Below are positions 1 to 10,626 of a DNA stretch of 55,320 bases, in pieces. A model generated the notes under the pieces. The model saw only the letters and a program-made list of their open reading frames with translations. It was not told where the DNA came from and made no database searches. Position 1 is the stretch's first letter. Each line of letters begins with the position of its first letter. Position numbers and translations under genes: made by a program. The stretch lies in the NCBI GenBank assembly GCA_009778695.1, contig WRFS01000009.1:1-55320 (forward strand). Direction: 5' to 3'. Source of the stretch: Oscillospiraceae bacterium (GTDB lineage: Bacteria; Bacillota; Clostridia; TANB77; CAG-508).

Positions 1-2
1 GG

Positions 3-105
3 AATAGCGCGAGTGGTGGTAATATATTTTTTTTAGGAGGATACGAGTGGGAATCACTTGGAGGAGCCTAAAAAAAATATATTACCACCACGGGAGCGGG
101 CTATT
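3..105. repeat. Long-hairpin repeat, copy 1 (variant)
   Basis: Perfect 25-bp inverted arms at 13-37 and 67-91 enclose a 29-base loop. The outer ends AATAGC(G)CGAG and GGGAGCGGGCTATT match those of the copy near 16.5 kb, although the arm sequence is different. The loop keeps only a little of the family loop (GGAATC, CTTGGAG). It lies upstream of murC. Confidence 0.75.
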
Positions 106-281
106 ATTGTTGATTTCTATATGGAAAGTACGTTCTAGGACACTTATAAGCGGATATTTTAGAGAAAACCATTAATATAGTACCTTTAATATAGTTGAAA
201 TTGAATAATATATTGCAAAAACAGACTGTGTAGTATATAATACAGAAAAGACTTAATAATAAACAATGTTGAGTAGGAAAG

Positions 282-356
282 TAGCTTTAAGAGGTTAGTA
301 GATGCTTTTTAAAAAGCGAACGACAGCCCATTTAGGCCCAATGAGTCTTCGGAGGG
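282..356 (+). repeat. Long-hairpin repeat, truncated copy 2
   Basis: Contains GTAGC, a left arm ending TTTTTAAAAA, and the family loop (CGAACGACAGCCC followed by TCTTCGGAGG). The right arm is missing, so this is a broken copy just upstream of murC. Confidence 0.7.
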
Positions 357-389
357 ATAGACAAGTACAAGAAAGAGAAGGTGGAATCT

Positions 390-1776
390 ATGAAATTTGA
401 TTTTGGTACAGTAAACAAGGTACATATGATTGGTATAAGCGGAGTTAGTATGAGTGGCATTGCAAAAATTTTGCAATATTTCAAAGTTCAAGTTACCGGC
501 TCAACGAATAATGATAGTAAATCAGTTCAAGACTTAATAAAATCAGGTATTCAAGTTGGCATTGGACATAATAAAAACTTAGTTAAAGATCAAGATTTAG
601 TAATATATACGGCTGCAATAAAAGAAACAAATGAAGAATTGCTTGAAGCAAAACGTTTAAATATTCCGTGCATGGAAAGAGCAGTTTTTTTAGGTGAGCT
701 AATGAAAAAATATAGTGAAACAATTTGTATTTCTGGAACACATGGAAAAACAACTACAACTTCAATGGTATCAATATGTTTTTTAGAAGCAGGATTAGAA
801 CCAACTATACAAGTTGGAGCAAATCTAAAACAAATTAACGGAAATTATCATATTGGAAATGGTCCATATTTTATTGTAGAAGCGTGCGAATATGTAGATA
901 GTTTTTTGCATTTTTATCCAAAGTCTGAAATTATATTAAATATTGATAATGATCATTTAGACTATTTTAAAACCTTTGAGAATATAAAACTTTCATTTGA
1001 AAAATTTGCTAGATTAATACCAAAAGATGGTAAATTGGTATTAAATGCAGATGATATTGAGTGCTTGAAATTAGTTGACTGCACGAATGCACAAATTATG
1101 ACATATGGATTAAAAAACACTCGGAGCAGATTTTACGGCAAAAAATATTTCTTATGATGATAACGGATTTGCTAAATTTGATGCTTATTTTAAAAATGAA
1201 TATTACATAACTGTTCATTTGTCAGTTCCAGGAGAACACAATGTTTCAAATGCTTTAGCATGCATTGCGTTATGCCACATGTATGAGCTTTCAAAAGAAA
1301 GTATGATAAATGGATTAAAAAAATTTACTGGTGCTAACAGAAGGTTTGAGTATATCGGAAAATGTAAAGGAGCTACAGTATATGATGATTATGCACATCA
1401 TCCAACAGAAATACTTGCCACTTCAAAAGCAATGCAAAAAAAGAAATATAACGAATCTTGGGCAATTTTTCAGTCTCATACATATAGTAGAACCTTTAAT
1501 TTGTTGGATGAATTTGTTGAAGTTTTGATGGGGTTTGACAATGTAATACTTTCAGATATTTATGCTGCGAGGGAGGAAAATATATATAATGTTAGTCCGC
1601 AAGATATTGTTGATAAATTAATTATAAGAGGTAAAAAAGCATTATATATAGGGAAATATGAAGATATCGCAGAATATTTAAAACAACATGTAAAAGAGAA
1701 TGATTTAATACTTACAATCGGTGCCGGTCCAGTAGTAGAAGTGGCAGAAATGATTGTAGACAAAAATGTTAACTAG
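390..1776 (+). CDS. murC: UDP-N-acetylmuramate--L-alanine ligase, read through a CGG +1 site
   Basis: Adds L-alanine to UDP-MurNAc, the first peptide step of cytoplasmic peptidoglycan synthesis. The product begins with a GxxGxxMSGIA nucleotide-binding loop near residue 15 and has the Mur-ligase ATP loop GTHGKTTTT near residue 115. The ATG at 390 is preferred over the GTG at 381 because AGAAGGTGG is well spaced before it. The frame runs to an in-frame CGG at 1122-1124 and would stop twelve codons later. Skipping the C at 1122 joins it to the rest of the ligase (about 461 residues, the usual MurC length). The span is 3n+1 bases. Since murC is normally essential and single copy, a simple pseudogene is unlikely unless another copy exists. 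Confidence 0.9.
1122..1125 (+). other. Candidate CGG +1 recoding site (murC)
   Basis: The upstream frame reads ACT-CGG-AGC. Omitting the C gives ACT-GGA-GCA-GAT, which continues the ligase as T-G-A-D-F. Confidence 0.7.
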
Positions 1777-1779
1777 TAA

Positions 1780-1946
1780 TCAGATTAACACTCTTCAGCA
1801 AAGTAGCCTCCTTAAGTATAGTATATCTTTTAAAAAGGCGAACGACAGCCCATTGAGGCCCATGGAGTCTCCGGAGGCTTGGAGTAGCATTTTTAAAAGA
1901 TATACTATACTTAAGGAGGCGGAAGTTTTAGGCTAAAGTGTTGAAC
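1780..1946 (+). repeat. Long-hairpin repeat, copy 3 (complete)
   Basis: Perfect 31-bp arms at 1806-1836 and 1890-1920 enclose a 53-base loop with the family core CGAACGACAGCCC ... GGCTTGGAG. Flanks are AAAGTAGC before the left arm and GCGGAAG after the right arm. Weaker outer complementarity (AACACT... / ...AAGTGTT) extends it to about 150 bases. It fills the murC-tig gap. Confidence 0.85.
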
Positions 1947-1980
1947 AGTAATCAGAAAAATAAAAAAAATAAAAAAATTG

Positions 1981-2008
1981 TTGAAAAATTATTTATATGT
2001 GATATAAT
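1981..2008 (+). promoter_or_regulatory. Sigma-A type promoter for tig
   Basis: TTGAAA at 1981 and TATAAT at 2003 are separated by 16 bases, about 36 bases before the tig start codon. Confidence 0.55.
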
Positions 2009-2043
2009 AATGTGATTAAAAGAAAGAAGAAAGTGAGGAGGAC

Positions 2044-3348
2044 ATGAGTCTTAAGGTAGAAAAAACAGATAACAAAAATGAACTAAAGCTAGAATTCAAT
2101 ATTGAAGCAAAAAAATTCGATGAAGGGATACAAAAAGTATTTCACAAAAGTGCAAAATATTTTAATATTCCAGGGTTTAGAAAGGGGAAAGCACCGTATC
2201 AGTTAGTGGAAAAAGTATATGGAAAAGAAATATTTTATGAAGATACTTTTAATGAAATAGTTCCAGAAATATATGACGAAGAAATAAAAGCAATTGATTT
2301 TGATATAGTTAGCAAACCAGAAATTTCAATAGTGCAAATGGAAAAAGGTAAGGAATTAATATTTACAGCTATTGTGCAAATTAAACCAGACGTAAAATTG
2401 GGGAAATATAAAGGTATAGAATTAAAAAAAGTTGAGTATAATGTAACCGATGAAAGTATTCAAGATGAACTAAACAAAATGGCTGAGAAAAATTCAAGGC
2501 TTATTACGGTTGAAGGAAGAGCTGTTCAAGAGGGTGATGTTGCAGTTATTGACTTTGAAGGCAGCGTTGATGGAGAAGTATTTGAAGGAGGAACAGCTGA
2601 AAATTACGAACTAAAAATTGGAAGTCACTCATTTATAGAAGGATTTGAAGAACAAGTTATTGGAATGAAAACAGATGAAGAAAAAGAAATTAAAGTAAAG
2701 TTTCCATTAGAGTATGCTTCAGAAAAATTGGCAGATAAGGATGCGGTATTTAAAGTAAAGTTACACGAAATTAAGGAAAAAGAATTACCTGAAATAAATG
2801 ATGAATTAGCTAAGGATGTTAGTGAGTTTGAAACATTAGATGAATTAAAAGCAAGCATAAAAGAAAGACTAGAAGAACAAAATAAAGCAAAAGAAAAGGC
2901 GGAAACAGAAGAACAAGCAATTAGTGCAGTTGTTGAAGTCGCAGAGGTGGATGTTCCATCAGGAATGATTGAAACAGAAGTAGACAATACGATTCACTCA
3001 TTTGAACATAGATTGGAACATCAGGGATTGAATTTAGAGCAATATCTTCAATATACAAATCAAACAATGGAAAGTATGAGAGAAAAAGAAAAAGAAACTG
3101 CAACAAAGTCCATAAAAATAAGACTAGTTCTTAATGCAATAGCTAAAGATGCAGGTATTGAAGTAGATGAAAAAGAATTATCAGAAAAAATGAAAATAGA
3201 AGCGGAAAAATACGGTAAAACAGAAGAAGATATAAAGGATAACGAAGATTTTAAAAAATACATTAAGGAAACATTAACGTTGGAAAAGACGATTGCATTT
3301 ATTATAGAAAACGCACAAGTGGAGGTAAAGAAAGATGGAAAAAAATAG
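2044..3348 (+). CDS. tig: Trigger factor
   Basis: Ribosome-bound chaperone and peptidyl-prolyl isomerase that meets nascent chains at the exit tunnel. At 434 residues it has family length: an N-terminal ribosome-binding domain with [12 protein letters not shown] near residue 40, a central FKBP-like domain ([15 protein letters not shown], about residues 160-240), and a long charged helical C-terminal domain. GAGGAGGAC precedes the ATG. Its end overlaps the start of clpP by 14 bases, and clpX follows, the common Firmicute order linking folding and proteolysis. No in-frame CGG is present. Confidence 0.97.
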   Translation: MSLKVEKTDNKNELKLEFNIEAKKFDEGIQKVFHKSAKYFNIPGFRKGKAPYQLVEKVYGKEIFYEDTFNEIVPEIYDEEIKAIDFDIVSKPEISIVQMEKGKELIFTAIVQIKPDVKLGKYKGIELKKVEYNVTDESIQDELNKMAEKNSRLITVEGRAVQEGDVAVIDFEGSVDGEVFEGGTAENYELKIGSHSFIEGFEEQVIGMKTDEEKEIKVKFPLEYASEKLADKDAVFKVKLHEIKEKELPEINDELAKDVSEFETLDELKASIKERLEEQNKAKEKAETEEQAISAVVEVAEVDVPSGMIETEVDNTIHSFEHRLEHQGLNLEQYLQYTNQTMESMREKEKETATKSIKIRLVLNAIAKDAGIEVDEKELSEKMKIEAEKYGKTEEDIKDNEDFKKYIKETLTLEKTIAFIIENAQVEVKKDGKK

Positions 3349-3934
3349 TTTAGTCCCATATGTAATTGAACAAACAAGTAAAGGAGAAAGGTCTTACGAT
3401 ATATTCTCAAGACTGTTAAAAGATAGAATAATATTTTTATCAGAAGATGTGAATCATACAACAGCAAGTCTTGTTGTAGCACAGTTATTCTTCTTAGAAT
3501 CAGAAGATCCAGATAAAGAAATCTTTTTATATATAAATAGCCCTGGAGGCTCTATTACAGATGGTATGGCAATATATGATACAATAAATTATATAAAATG
3601 CCCAGTATCTACTATGTGTGTAGGACTTGCGGCTAGCATGGGAGCAGTGTTATTAGCGTGTGGAACAAAAGGAAAAAGGTTTGCGACACCAAATGCAGAA
3701 ATAATGATACACCAACCATTAATAAGTGGAGGATTATCTGGGCAAACTACAGAAATCAAGATTCATGCTGAACATATGATTAGGACAAGAGAAAAGTTAA
3801 ATAGAATTTTAAGTGAAAAAACTGGTCAACCATTAGAAAAAATTAATGAAGATACAGAAAGAGATAATTTTATGACGGCTGAAGAAGCACTTAAGTATGG
3901 AATAATAGATGGAATATTAGATAAAAGAATGTAG
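3335..3934 (+). CDS. clpP: ATP-dependent Clp protease proteolytic subunit
   Basis: Self-compartmentalised serine protease that degrades proteins unfolded by ClpX or ClpC. The 199 residues are family-typical. The catalytic serine lies in [14 protein letters not shown] and the histidine in [26 protein letters not shown] is the conserved substrate-groove segment. The start codon is inside the end of tig, with GTGGAGGT as ribosome-binding site, indicating translational coupling. Confidence 0.97.
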   Translation: MEKNSLVPYVIEQTSKGERSYDIFSRLLKDRIIFLSEDVNHTTASLVVAQLFFLESEDPDKEIFLYINSPGGSITDGMAIYDTINYIKCPVSTMCVGLAASMGAVLLACGTKGKRFATPNAEIMIHQPLISGGLSGQTTEIKIHAEHMIRTREKLNRILSEKTGQPLEKINEDTERDNFMTAEEALKYGIIDGILDKRM

Positions 3935-3946
3935 GAGAGACCCAAA

Positions 3947-4006
3947 AAAATGTAGGGGCGGAATCTATTTCCGCCTAGGCAGATATGGAATCTGCCCCTA
4001 CGTGTG
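3947..4006. repeat. GTAGGGGCG palindromic repeat
   Basis: Two small palindromes in tandem, with GTAGGGGCGGA at the left end and CTGCCCCTAC at the right end, fill the clpP-clpX gap. Related copies lie near 5295, 19130, 31920 and 52258. Confidence 0.75.
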
Positions 4007-4020
4007 AAGGATAGGAGAAT

Positions 4021-5292
4021 ATGATGGCTAAAAATAATAATAGAGGTGTAAAATGTTCATTTTGTGGGAAATCGCAAGAAAACGTTAAAAGAATAATTTC
4101 TGGACCTGGTGCATATATTTGTGATGAATGTATTAAGGTTTGTACAAGCATTATAGAAGAAGGTTACTTTGAAGAAATAGAAGAAGGAAAAAAGAGTTTA
4201 AAAGAAAAAGTTCTTCCACCAGCAGAAATTAAACGAATATTAGATGAATATGTTATTGGTCAAGATGAAGCTAAAAAGACTTTATCTGTGGCTGTGTATA
4301 ATCATTATAAAAGAATAAATAACCTAGCGAATTTGGATGATGTAGAAATCCAAAAAAGTAATATTTTATTTCTTGGCCCAACAGGTTGTGGAAAAACAAT
4401 GTTGGCTCAAACATTAGCTAAAGTTTTAAATGTACCATTTGCTATTGCAGATGCTACAACATTAACAGAAGCAGGATATGTTGGAGAAGATGTTGAAAAT
4501 ATTCTTTTGAAACTAATTCAAGCAGCTGATTATGACGTTGCTAAAGCCGAAAAAGGAATTATATATATAGATGAGATAGATAAAATCTCAAGAAAATCAG
4601 AGAATCCTTCTATTACAAGAGATGTTAGCGGAGAAGGTGTTCAACAGGCGTTACTAAAAATAGTTGAAGGAACGGTAGCTTCTGTGCCACCACAAGGTGG
4701 CAGAAAACATCCTCATCAAGAATTATTGCAAATAAACACTGCAAATATATTATTTATTTGTGGAGGAGCATTTGAAGGAATAGACAAAATAATAAAAGAA
4801 AGAATGGGAAAGAAGGGTATAGGATTTGGTGCAAGTGTAGAAAGCAGAAAAGAAGTTAGTAAATATGAAATTTACAAGCATATATTGCCAAACGATTTAC
4901 TTAAGTATGGCTTGATTCCAGAATTTGTAGGAAGATTACCAATAATTGCAACGTTAAAGGAATTAGATAGAGGCGAGTTAAAACAAGTAGTAACAAAGCC
5001 TAAAAATGCCTTGTTAAAGCAATATAAAAAATTAGTAGAATTAGACAATGTAAAGCTAGAATTTGAAGAAGAGGCACTTGATTTAATTGTAGATAAAGCA
5101 ATTGAAAGAAACACAGGTGCAAGAGGATTAAGAGCAATTATTGAAGAAATAATGAGAGATATAATGTACGAAATTCCTTCAAATCCACATATTGAGGAAT
5201 GTATTATTACGAAAGAAACAGTGGAAAACACAGCTGCTCCTAAACTTGTGATTAATGAGGATAAGAAAGTGAAGAAAAGCAAGAGTGCATAA
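4021..5292 (+). CDS. clpX: ATP-dependent Clp protease ATP-binding subunit ClpX
   Basis: AAA+ unfoldase that feeds substrates to ClpP. The 423-residue product has the N-terminal zinc-binding domain (CSFCGK ... CDEC, residues 12-40), Walker A GPTGCGKT, Walker [11 protein letters not shown], the pore-loop region after [10 protein letters not shown], and the sensor-2 motif [10 protein letters not shown]. Start ATGATGGCT follows ATAGGAGAAT. It is downstream of tig-clpP with a repeat in between. No frame problems are seen. Confidence 0.97.
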   Translation: MMAKNNNRGVKCSFCGKSQENVKRIISGPGAYICDECIKVCTSIIEEGYFEEIEEGKKSLKEKVLPPAEIKRILDEYVIGQDEAKKTLSVAVYNHYKRINNLANLDDVEIQKSNILFLGPTGCGKTMLAQTLAKVLNVPFAIADATTLTEAGYVGEDVENILLKLIQAADYDVAKAEKGIIYIDEIDKISRKSENPSITRDVSGEGVQQALLKIVEGTVASVPPQGGRKHPHQELLQINTANILFICGGAFEGIDKIIKERMGKKGIGFGASVESRKEVSKYEIYKHILPNDLLKYGLIPEFVGRLPIIATLKELDRGELKQVVTKPKNALLKQYKKLVELDNVKLEFEEEALDLIVDKAIERNTGARGLRAIIEEIMRDIMYEIPSNPHIEECIITKETVENTAAPKLVINEDKKVKKSKSA

Positions 5293-5293
5293 C

Positions 5294-5320
5294 ATGTAGG
5301 GGCGTTCTGTGAACGCCCAG
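5294..5320. repeat. GTAGGGGCG palindromic repeat, single unit
   Basis: ATGTAGGGGCGTTC followed by GAACGCCC forms one short palindrome between clpX and ileS. Confidence 0.6.
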
Positions 5321-5341
5321 TACAAGAGAAAGGAAAAGCAT

Positions 5342-8131
5342 ATGAAAGAAAAAAATTATAGCGACACTCTAAACCTACCAAAAACAGACTTCCCGATGAG
5401 AGCAAGTTTGCCAGAAAACGAGCCAAAAATTCAAGAAGAAATTTTTGAAAATAAGTTATATGAAAAAATATTAAATAAGAATAAAGGGAAGAAACCATTT
5501 GTATTACATGATGGTCCGCCATATGCAAATGGTGAAATACATATTGGCCACGCAATGAACAAGGTTTTAAAAGATATTATTGTTAGGTACAAAAATTTAG
5601 CAGGGTTCTACAGCCCATATATACCTGGCTTTGATACACATGGACTTCCAACTGAAAAAAGAGCAATTAATGTTTTAGGCATAGATAGGGATAAAGTAAG
5701 CGTTAATGAATTTAGAGATATTTGTAAAAAGTTTTCAGAGGAATTTCAAGGTAAGCAAATAGAAGGCTTTAAAAGACTTGGAGTACTAGGCGAATGGGAT
5801 GAACCATACAAAACGCTTGAACCTAGGTTTGAAGCTAGACAAATAGAAGTCTTTGGAAAGATGTATGAAAGAGGTTATATATATAGAGGCTTGAAACCAG
5901 TACATTGGTGTACAGATTGTGAAACGGCATTAGCAGAAGCAGAAATTGAGTACGCTGACCATAAAACAAATTCCGTATATGTTAAATTTCCAATCACGTC
6001 GGTAGTAGGCAGTGCCATCACCGGCCCAAACCCAAACGCCACCGAATTAGAAGATTCATACATTTTGATTTGGACAACAACACCATGGACATTACCAGGA
6101 AACGTTGCAATAACTGTAGGAGGAGATTTTGAGTATAGTCTAGTACAAGCCAACTCTGAAAAATATATAATAGCAAAAGCCTTAGTTGAAACCGTAATGA
6201 AAAAAGCTGAAATAGAGGAATATAAGGTAATAGGCGAATTTAAAGGCAAAGAATTGGAAGGAATACTTTGTAAACATCCATTCTTAGATAGAAATTCAAT
6301 AGTTGTATTAGGCAGTGACGATACAATAAAAGTTGAGCTTGGTACTGGTACAGGAGCAGTTCACACAGCACCAGGTTATGGTAGAGAAGATTATTTATGT
6401 GGCTTAAAAAACAAACTTGAAATAGTTGTAACAGTGGATGACAAAGGTCACCAAGATGCAGGTTCAGGACCATTTGACGGATTATTTTATGAAAAATCAA
6501 ATAAGGCAATAATTGAATGGTTAGAACAAAATAAGTTTCTATTTGCAAAAGAGGAATTAAACCATTCATATCCACATTGTTGGAGATGTAAAAAACCAGT
6601 AATTTTCAGAGCCACAAGCCAATGGTTTGCTTCAGTTGAAGGTTTTAGACAAGAGGCAATAGATGCTATAAATACCGTGGAATTTATACCAGCCTGGGGA
6701 AAAGAAAGAATGACAGAAATGGTTAAAGAAAGAGCAGATTGGTGTATCTCAAGACAAAGAACATGGGGAGTACCAATACCAATATTTTATTGTACAGCAT
6801 GTGGAAAAGAATATTTAACAAAGATAAGCATACAAAAAATTCAAGATATTTTTAGAGAAAAGGGTTCAAACGCATGGTTTGAAATGTCAGAAAAAGAATT
6901 AATGCCAGATAATGCAGTATGTGATTGTGGATGCAATACATTTAAAAAAGAAACAGATATAATGGACGTATGGTTTGATTCAGGAACATCTTATTTAGGT
7001 GTTCTTGCAGAAAGAGGATTGCCAGAGGCGAACTTATATTTAGAAGGTCAAGACCAATATAGAGGATGGTTTCAATCTTCACTTCTTACTTCTGTTGCTG
7101 CATTCGGGAAAGCACCATATAAGGAAGTTATAACACATGGGTTTGTTATAGATACTGAAGGAAACAAAATGTCTAAATCACTTGGTAATGGAATTAGTCC
7201 ACAAGAAGTTATAAATGAGTATGGTGCAGATATATTAAGGTTGTGGGTTTTAGCTTCAGACTTTAAAGGTGATGTTAGCATTTCTAAAGAGATATTAAAA
7301 CAAATTTCAGAAGTGTATAGAAAAATAAGAAACACAGCAAGATTCATATTGGGCAATATTTCTGACTTTGATGTAGATAATAAAGTTGAATATAAAGATT
7401 TATTAGACATTGATAAATGGGCATTAACAAGATTAAATAAATTGGTAAGCGACTGCACGAAAGCATATGATAAATATGATTTTCATGTGGCATATCATAG
7501 CATAAATCAGTTTTGCGTTACAGATATGAGCAATATTTATTTAGACATAATAAAAGACAGGTTATACACAAGCAAAGCAAAGTCTATTGAAAGAAGAGCA
7601 GCTCAAACCGTTATGTATGAAATACTGAAAGCTTTGGTTGTAATGCTCGCACCAATGACAGCTTTTACTTCGGAGACAATATTTAAATACATGCCAAAGG
7701 AAAATGGAGAAAACGTTGATAGTGTAATGCTATTAGATTGGCCAAAGGTAAATCCAGAATATGATAATAAGAAAATCATAGAAGAGTGGAAAAAGATATT
7801 GGAATTAAGAGAAGTTGTTTCGAAACAATTAGAACTAGCTAGAACCGAAAAAATAATTGGTCAATCCCTTAATGCAAAAGTTGTTTTGAATGCGAAGACG
7901 GAGCAATATACTGAATTAAAGGGGAACGAAGCCTTATTTGAAACTGTGTTTATAGTTTCAAAAGTTGAAATAGTAGAAGACAATAGCATTTCAGAAGATG
8001 TGACAGTTACAGTAGAAGTAGCACCAGGAGAAAAGTGCGAAAGATGCTGGATTTATTCTGAAACTGTGGGTAAGAATGAAGATGGCGAGCATATTTGTGA
8101 GAAGTGCTATGGGATGGTTAACGTCAAGTGA
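5342..8131 (+). CDS. ileS: Isoleucyl-tRNA synthetase
   Basis: Charges tRNA-Ile. The 929-residue class I enzyme has the HIGH motif (PPYANGEIHIGHAMNK, about residue 55), the CP1 editing domain, KMSKSLG near residue 610, and a C-terminal zinc finger (CERCWIY ... CEKC). The ATG at 5342 is preferred because AGAAAGGA is correctly spaced. Around 5995-6048 the gene encodes a locally GC-richer stretch (VVGSAITGPNPNAT) between FPI and the conserved WTTTPWTLP segment. Its base composition is unlike the rest of the gene, and it may be an in-frame repeat insertion. No T-box leader fits in the 49-base gap after clpX. Confidence 0.95.
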   Translation: MKEKNYSDTLNLPKTDFPMRASLPENEPKIQEEIFENKLYEKILNKNKGKKPFVLHDGPPYANGEIHIGHAMNKVLKDIIVRYKNLAGFYSPYIPGFDTHGLPTEKRAINVLGIDRDKVSVNEFRDICKKFSEEFQGKQIEGFKRLGVLGEWDEPYKTLEPRFEARQIEVFGKMYERGYIYRGLKPVHWCTDCETALAEAEIEYADHKTNSVYVKFPITSVVGSAITGPNPNATELEDSYILIWTTTPWTLPGNVAITVGGDFEYSLVQANSEKYIIAKALVETVMKKAEIEEYKVIGEFKGKELEGILCKHPFLDRNSIVVLGSDDTIKVELGTGTGAVHTAPGYGREDYLCGLKNKLEIVVTVDDKGHQDAGSGPFDGLFYEKSNKAIIEWLEQNKFLFAKEELNHSYPHCWRCKKPVIFRATSQWFASVEGFRQEAIDAINTVEFIPAWGKERMTEMVKERADWCISRQRTWGVPIPIFYCTACGKEYLTKISIQKIQDIFREKGSNAWFEMSEKELMPDNAVCDCGCNTFKKETDIMDVWFDSGTSYLGVLAERGLPEANLYLEGQDQYRGWFQSSLLTSVAAFGKAPYKEVITHGFVIDTEGNKMSKSLGNGISPQEVINEYGADILRLWVLASDFKGDVSISKEILKQISEVYRKIRNTARFILGNISDFDVDNKVEYKDLLDIDKWALTRLNKLVSDCTKAYDKYDFHVAYHSINQFCVTDMSNIYLDIIKDRLYTSKAKSIERRAAQTVMYEILKALVVMLAPMTAFTSETIFKYMPKENGENVDSVMLLDWPKVNPEYDNKKIIEEWKKILELREVVSKQLELARTEKIIGQSLNAKVVLNAKTEQYTELKGNEALFETVFIVSKVEIVEDNSISEDVTVTVEVAPGEKCERCWIYSETVGKNEDGEHICEKCYGMVNVK

Positions 8132-8203
8132 GACGTATTTAAATTTCTAAGGTTTAGGAATGTTGTATAACATAAATTTAACTTATGGATTTTTCCTTAA
8201 AAT

Positions 8204-8238
8204 CTAGGGGGTATCACATTTTTTTGTGATACCCCTAG
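8204..8238. terminator. Rho-independent terminator between convergent ileS and DUF2207 gene
   Basis: CTAGGGGGTATCACA and TGTGATACCCCTAG pair around a T-only loop, with one bulged G. The hairpin ends ileS and may also serve the opposing gene. Confidence 0.75.
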
Positions 8239-8281
8239 TTTAATCATAATATAAAAAATATTGTATTGTTAAAATATTTTT

Positions 8282-9987
8282 CTATCTAAATCCGCCGGCC
8301 ACCGCCACCGGCCACCAAATGAGCCGAAACCGCCTCCGCCGGCAGAGAATCCACCGCCGCCTCCTGCATAAGAAGCAATTTGTGCAGCTGATGCTATGTA
8401 TGCAAAGCTACTGATAAATAATACATCTGCATAATTAAAATTATAGTTATTTTCTTCAATTATTTTTGGATATAATTTTTCAAATTCTTTTGATACCTCT
8501 TTTGCAATTCCAAACATTTGAGCAAGCATTAAATACTCTTCCAGCAAAGTCACTTCAATTGCTTCTCTATCTTTAATTAAAGTATAATTTTTTAAATAAT
8601 TTTTTAATCCTTTTAATTCAATTGCTTCATTTTTCAAACTGCTATCCACAACATACTTTTTAAATTTAAAAATTCCAGATTCTGTTTCTGTAATTGTGTT
8701 TTCAGTGACTAAACGATCTCTTTCATATATTAAAATGTCATCAAACCATTTTGAAACTTTCGTATAATTAACGATACACCACTTTTTAAATTCATTTGGT
8801 TCTAATACACCATCTCCACTTGCCTCATATAAATTTAAGTGAAGCTCATTTTCAGATGGCATATCAAAAGTAGAGGAAGAATCAAGGATAATGCAAGTTT
8901 CTTGCTTGTGAAGTATTTTCCCAACAGTTCTTTTTTCAACTTTAATTTTGCCATCTTTTAGCCATTTTAGTAAAATGGCTCCTAAAAAGTCAGCTTTATT
9001 TTTCATAAGATTATAATTATATGCAATAAAATATGCTCTAAAAATATCACCCTTGCAAGGAATATCTCTAAAATATGGGACGTCTGAAGGCAATCTTTTG
9101 CCAGCTTTTCCAAAGTCTAAAGTAAGAGATGATGAAGTGGAATTTTTACGTACAAAAATGGAAACTATAAATATAACAACTACCATTAGTATATAAAATA
9201 AATCACTAACAATATTGTTAGTAAAATAACCTTGAGAGCTTGAAGTATTAGTGTAGTTAGTTGCTCCTTGTTCAGCCATACCAAGATAATATTGAAAATC
9301 ATTATTCAGTTTATTTGATAGAGTAAAAGTACCAAGAGGAAACTTAGCTAAAATAGTCATATATTCACTAGAAGTTAATGTACCATTTGATTTCATTTCT
9401 ATATATCCATTTTGTACATAGCAGGGTGCTCCATATTGACCAAATCCCCATACATCTATAGTTTGAGGGAAATAAATATCACTATGTATTTTGATATCAA
9501 CACTTCCTACATCATTTGATAAATCGGAAGGAATTAAAGTCCAATAAGCCATTTGCGAATCCGTTAATTCAGAAACAAAATTAGATATATCATAACTTAC
9601 CACGTAACTGTGGGTTCCATAAGAACTAATTCCCCAACAAAGCTCAACTCCATTTGATACATAGTTAATGCCACACTTATTTTGCTTTGCACTAAAGGAT
9701 GCATTAACATTCCAACTGCTTAAAGTGGTATATTGAGTATTGCCATTTGTTACTGTGAGGTTAGAGATATTAGAGTTTCCAATATTATAATAAGGATGGT
9801 AAAGTTCTGTACCTTGAGTTGCGTTACAATTCCACGTTTCGGTAACATGTGCATTTCCGTTGGTATTAATGGAAATATCCATATTAATTGAATCAATTGA
9901 ATTTGCATTAACTTTATTGGAAATCAAAAATATAATAGAAAAACTAAAAATAATAATAAAAATTTTTAAAAACTTTGAAATTTTCAT
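8282..9987 (-). CDS. DUF2207 family membrane protein, C-terminus read through two CGG sites
   Basis: Predicted exported membrane protein of unknown function. It has an N-terminal signal helix (FLKIFIIIFSFSIIFLIS), a large beta-rich extracellular DUF2207 domain, a membrane helix near residue 270 (FYILMVVVIFIVSIFV), a cytoplasmic region and a glycine-rich tail. Without recoding the tail ends in an odd Arg/Trp sequence. Skipping the C of in-frame CGG at 8310, then the C of the next in-frame CGG at 8297, gives an uninterrupted glycine run ending G-G-F-R and a stop at 8282. That matches the glycine-only tails normal for this family. The span 8282-9987 is 3n+2 bases, as two skips require. The unshifted frame ends at 8269. 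Confidence 0.8.
8294..8310 (-). other. Two candidate CGG +1 recoding sites (DUF2207 protein)
   Basis: On the minus strand GGT-GGC-CGG at 8310-8308 and, after one shift, GGC-CGG at 8297-8295. Skipping both Cs converts the region into consecutive glycine codons. Confidence 0.6.
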
Positions 9988-10070
9988 AAGAATCTCCTCA
10001 TAATAAATATTATTAACATATTAACACAAGAATACTTCAAATGCAATAAAAAATATATTACTACCATTCG

Positions 10071-10232
10071 TGTTGTAGTTCTGCTTAAAATTTCCGCCTC
10101 CTTAAGTATAGTATAGCTTTTAAAAAGGCTCCTCCAAGCCTCCGAAGATTCCATGGGCCTCAAAGGGCTGTCGTTCACCTTTTTAAAAGCTATACTATAC
10201 TTAAGGAGGCTACTTTGCTGAAAAGTGTTAAC
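10071..10232 (-). repeat. Long-hairpin repeat, copy 4 (complete)
   Basis: Perfect 33-bp arms at 10096-10128 and 10178-10210. It is nearly the same sequence as the 1.8-kb copy but in opposite orientation, including the outer flanks (GCTGAAAAGTGTT). Confidence 0.85.
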
Positions 10233-10261
10233 TGGCAACCTCATGCTGTTGCTAGTTAAGG

Positions 10262-10410
10262 GTTTTGCTCAGAACGTCCGCTTGTGGTGGTTAGTATATG
10301 TTTTTAAAAAACTTCTCCAAGCCTCCGAAGACTCCTTGGGCCTCAAAGGGCTGTCGTACGCTTTTTAAAAACATATACTAACCATCACAAGCTACTTTGT
10401 TAAAAAGCTT
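10262..10410 (-). repeat. Long-hairpin repeat, copy 5
   Basis: 31-bp arms at 10280-10310 and 10362-10392, with one G/T mismatch that would be a wobble pair in RNA. The arm sequence differs from copy 4, while the loop (CTCCAAGCCTCCGAAGACTCC ... GGGCTGTCG on this strand) is conserved. Between here and spoVT (10502-10537) there is one more small hairpin and no gene. Confidence 0.85.
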
Positions 10411-10626
10411 TAATTAGTAATGGTAATCGTATAAAAAATACAAAAAAAGTCAAAAAATTGCATAAAAATTCCCTCTTCAGAAATACTAAAATTATTAAGG
10501 TTCCCAAAAGTATTTGCGAAGCAAAACTTTTAGGGAAAGACGACGAACAGTGAAATGAATAAGCATTTGAGCGAAGCGAGAATGTGAATGATATGGAACT
10601 TGTGAGGAGGAAGGGAGGGAAGTTTT

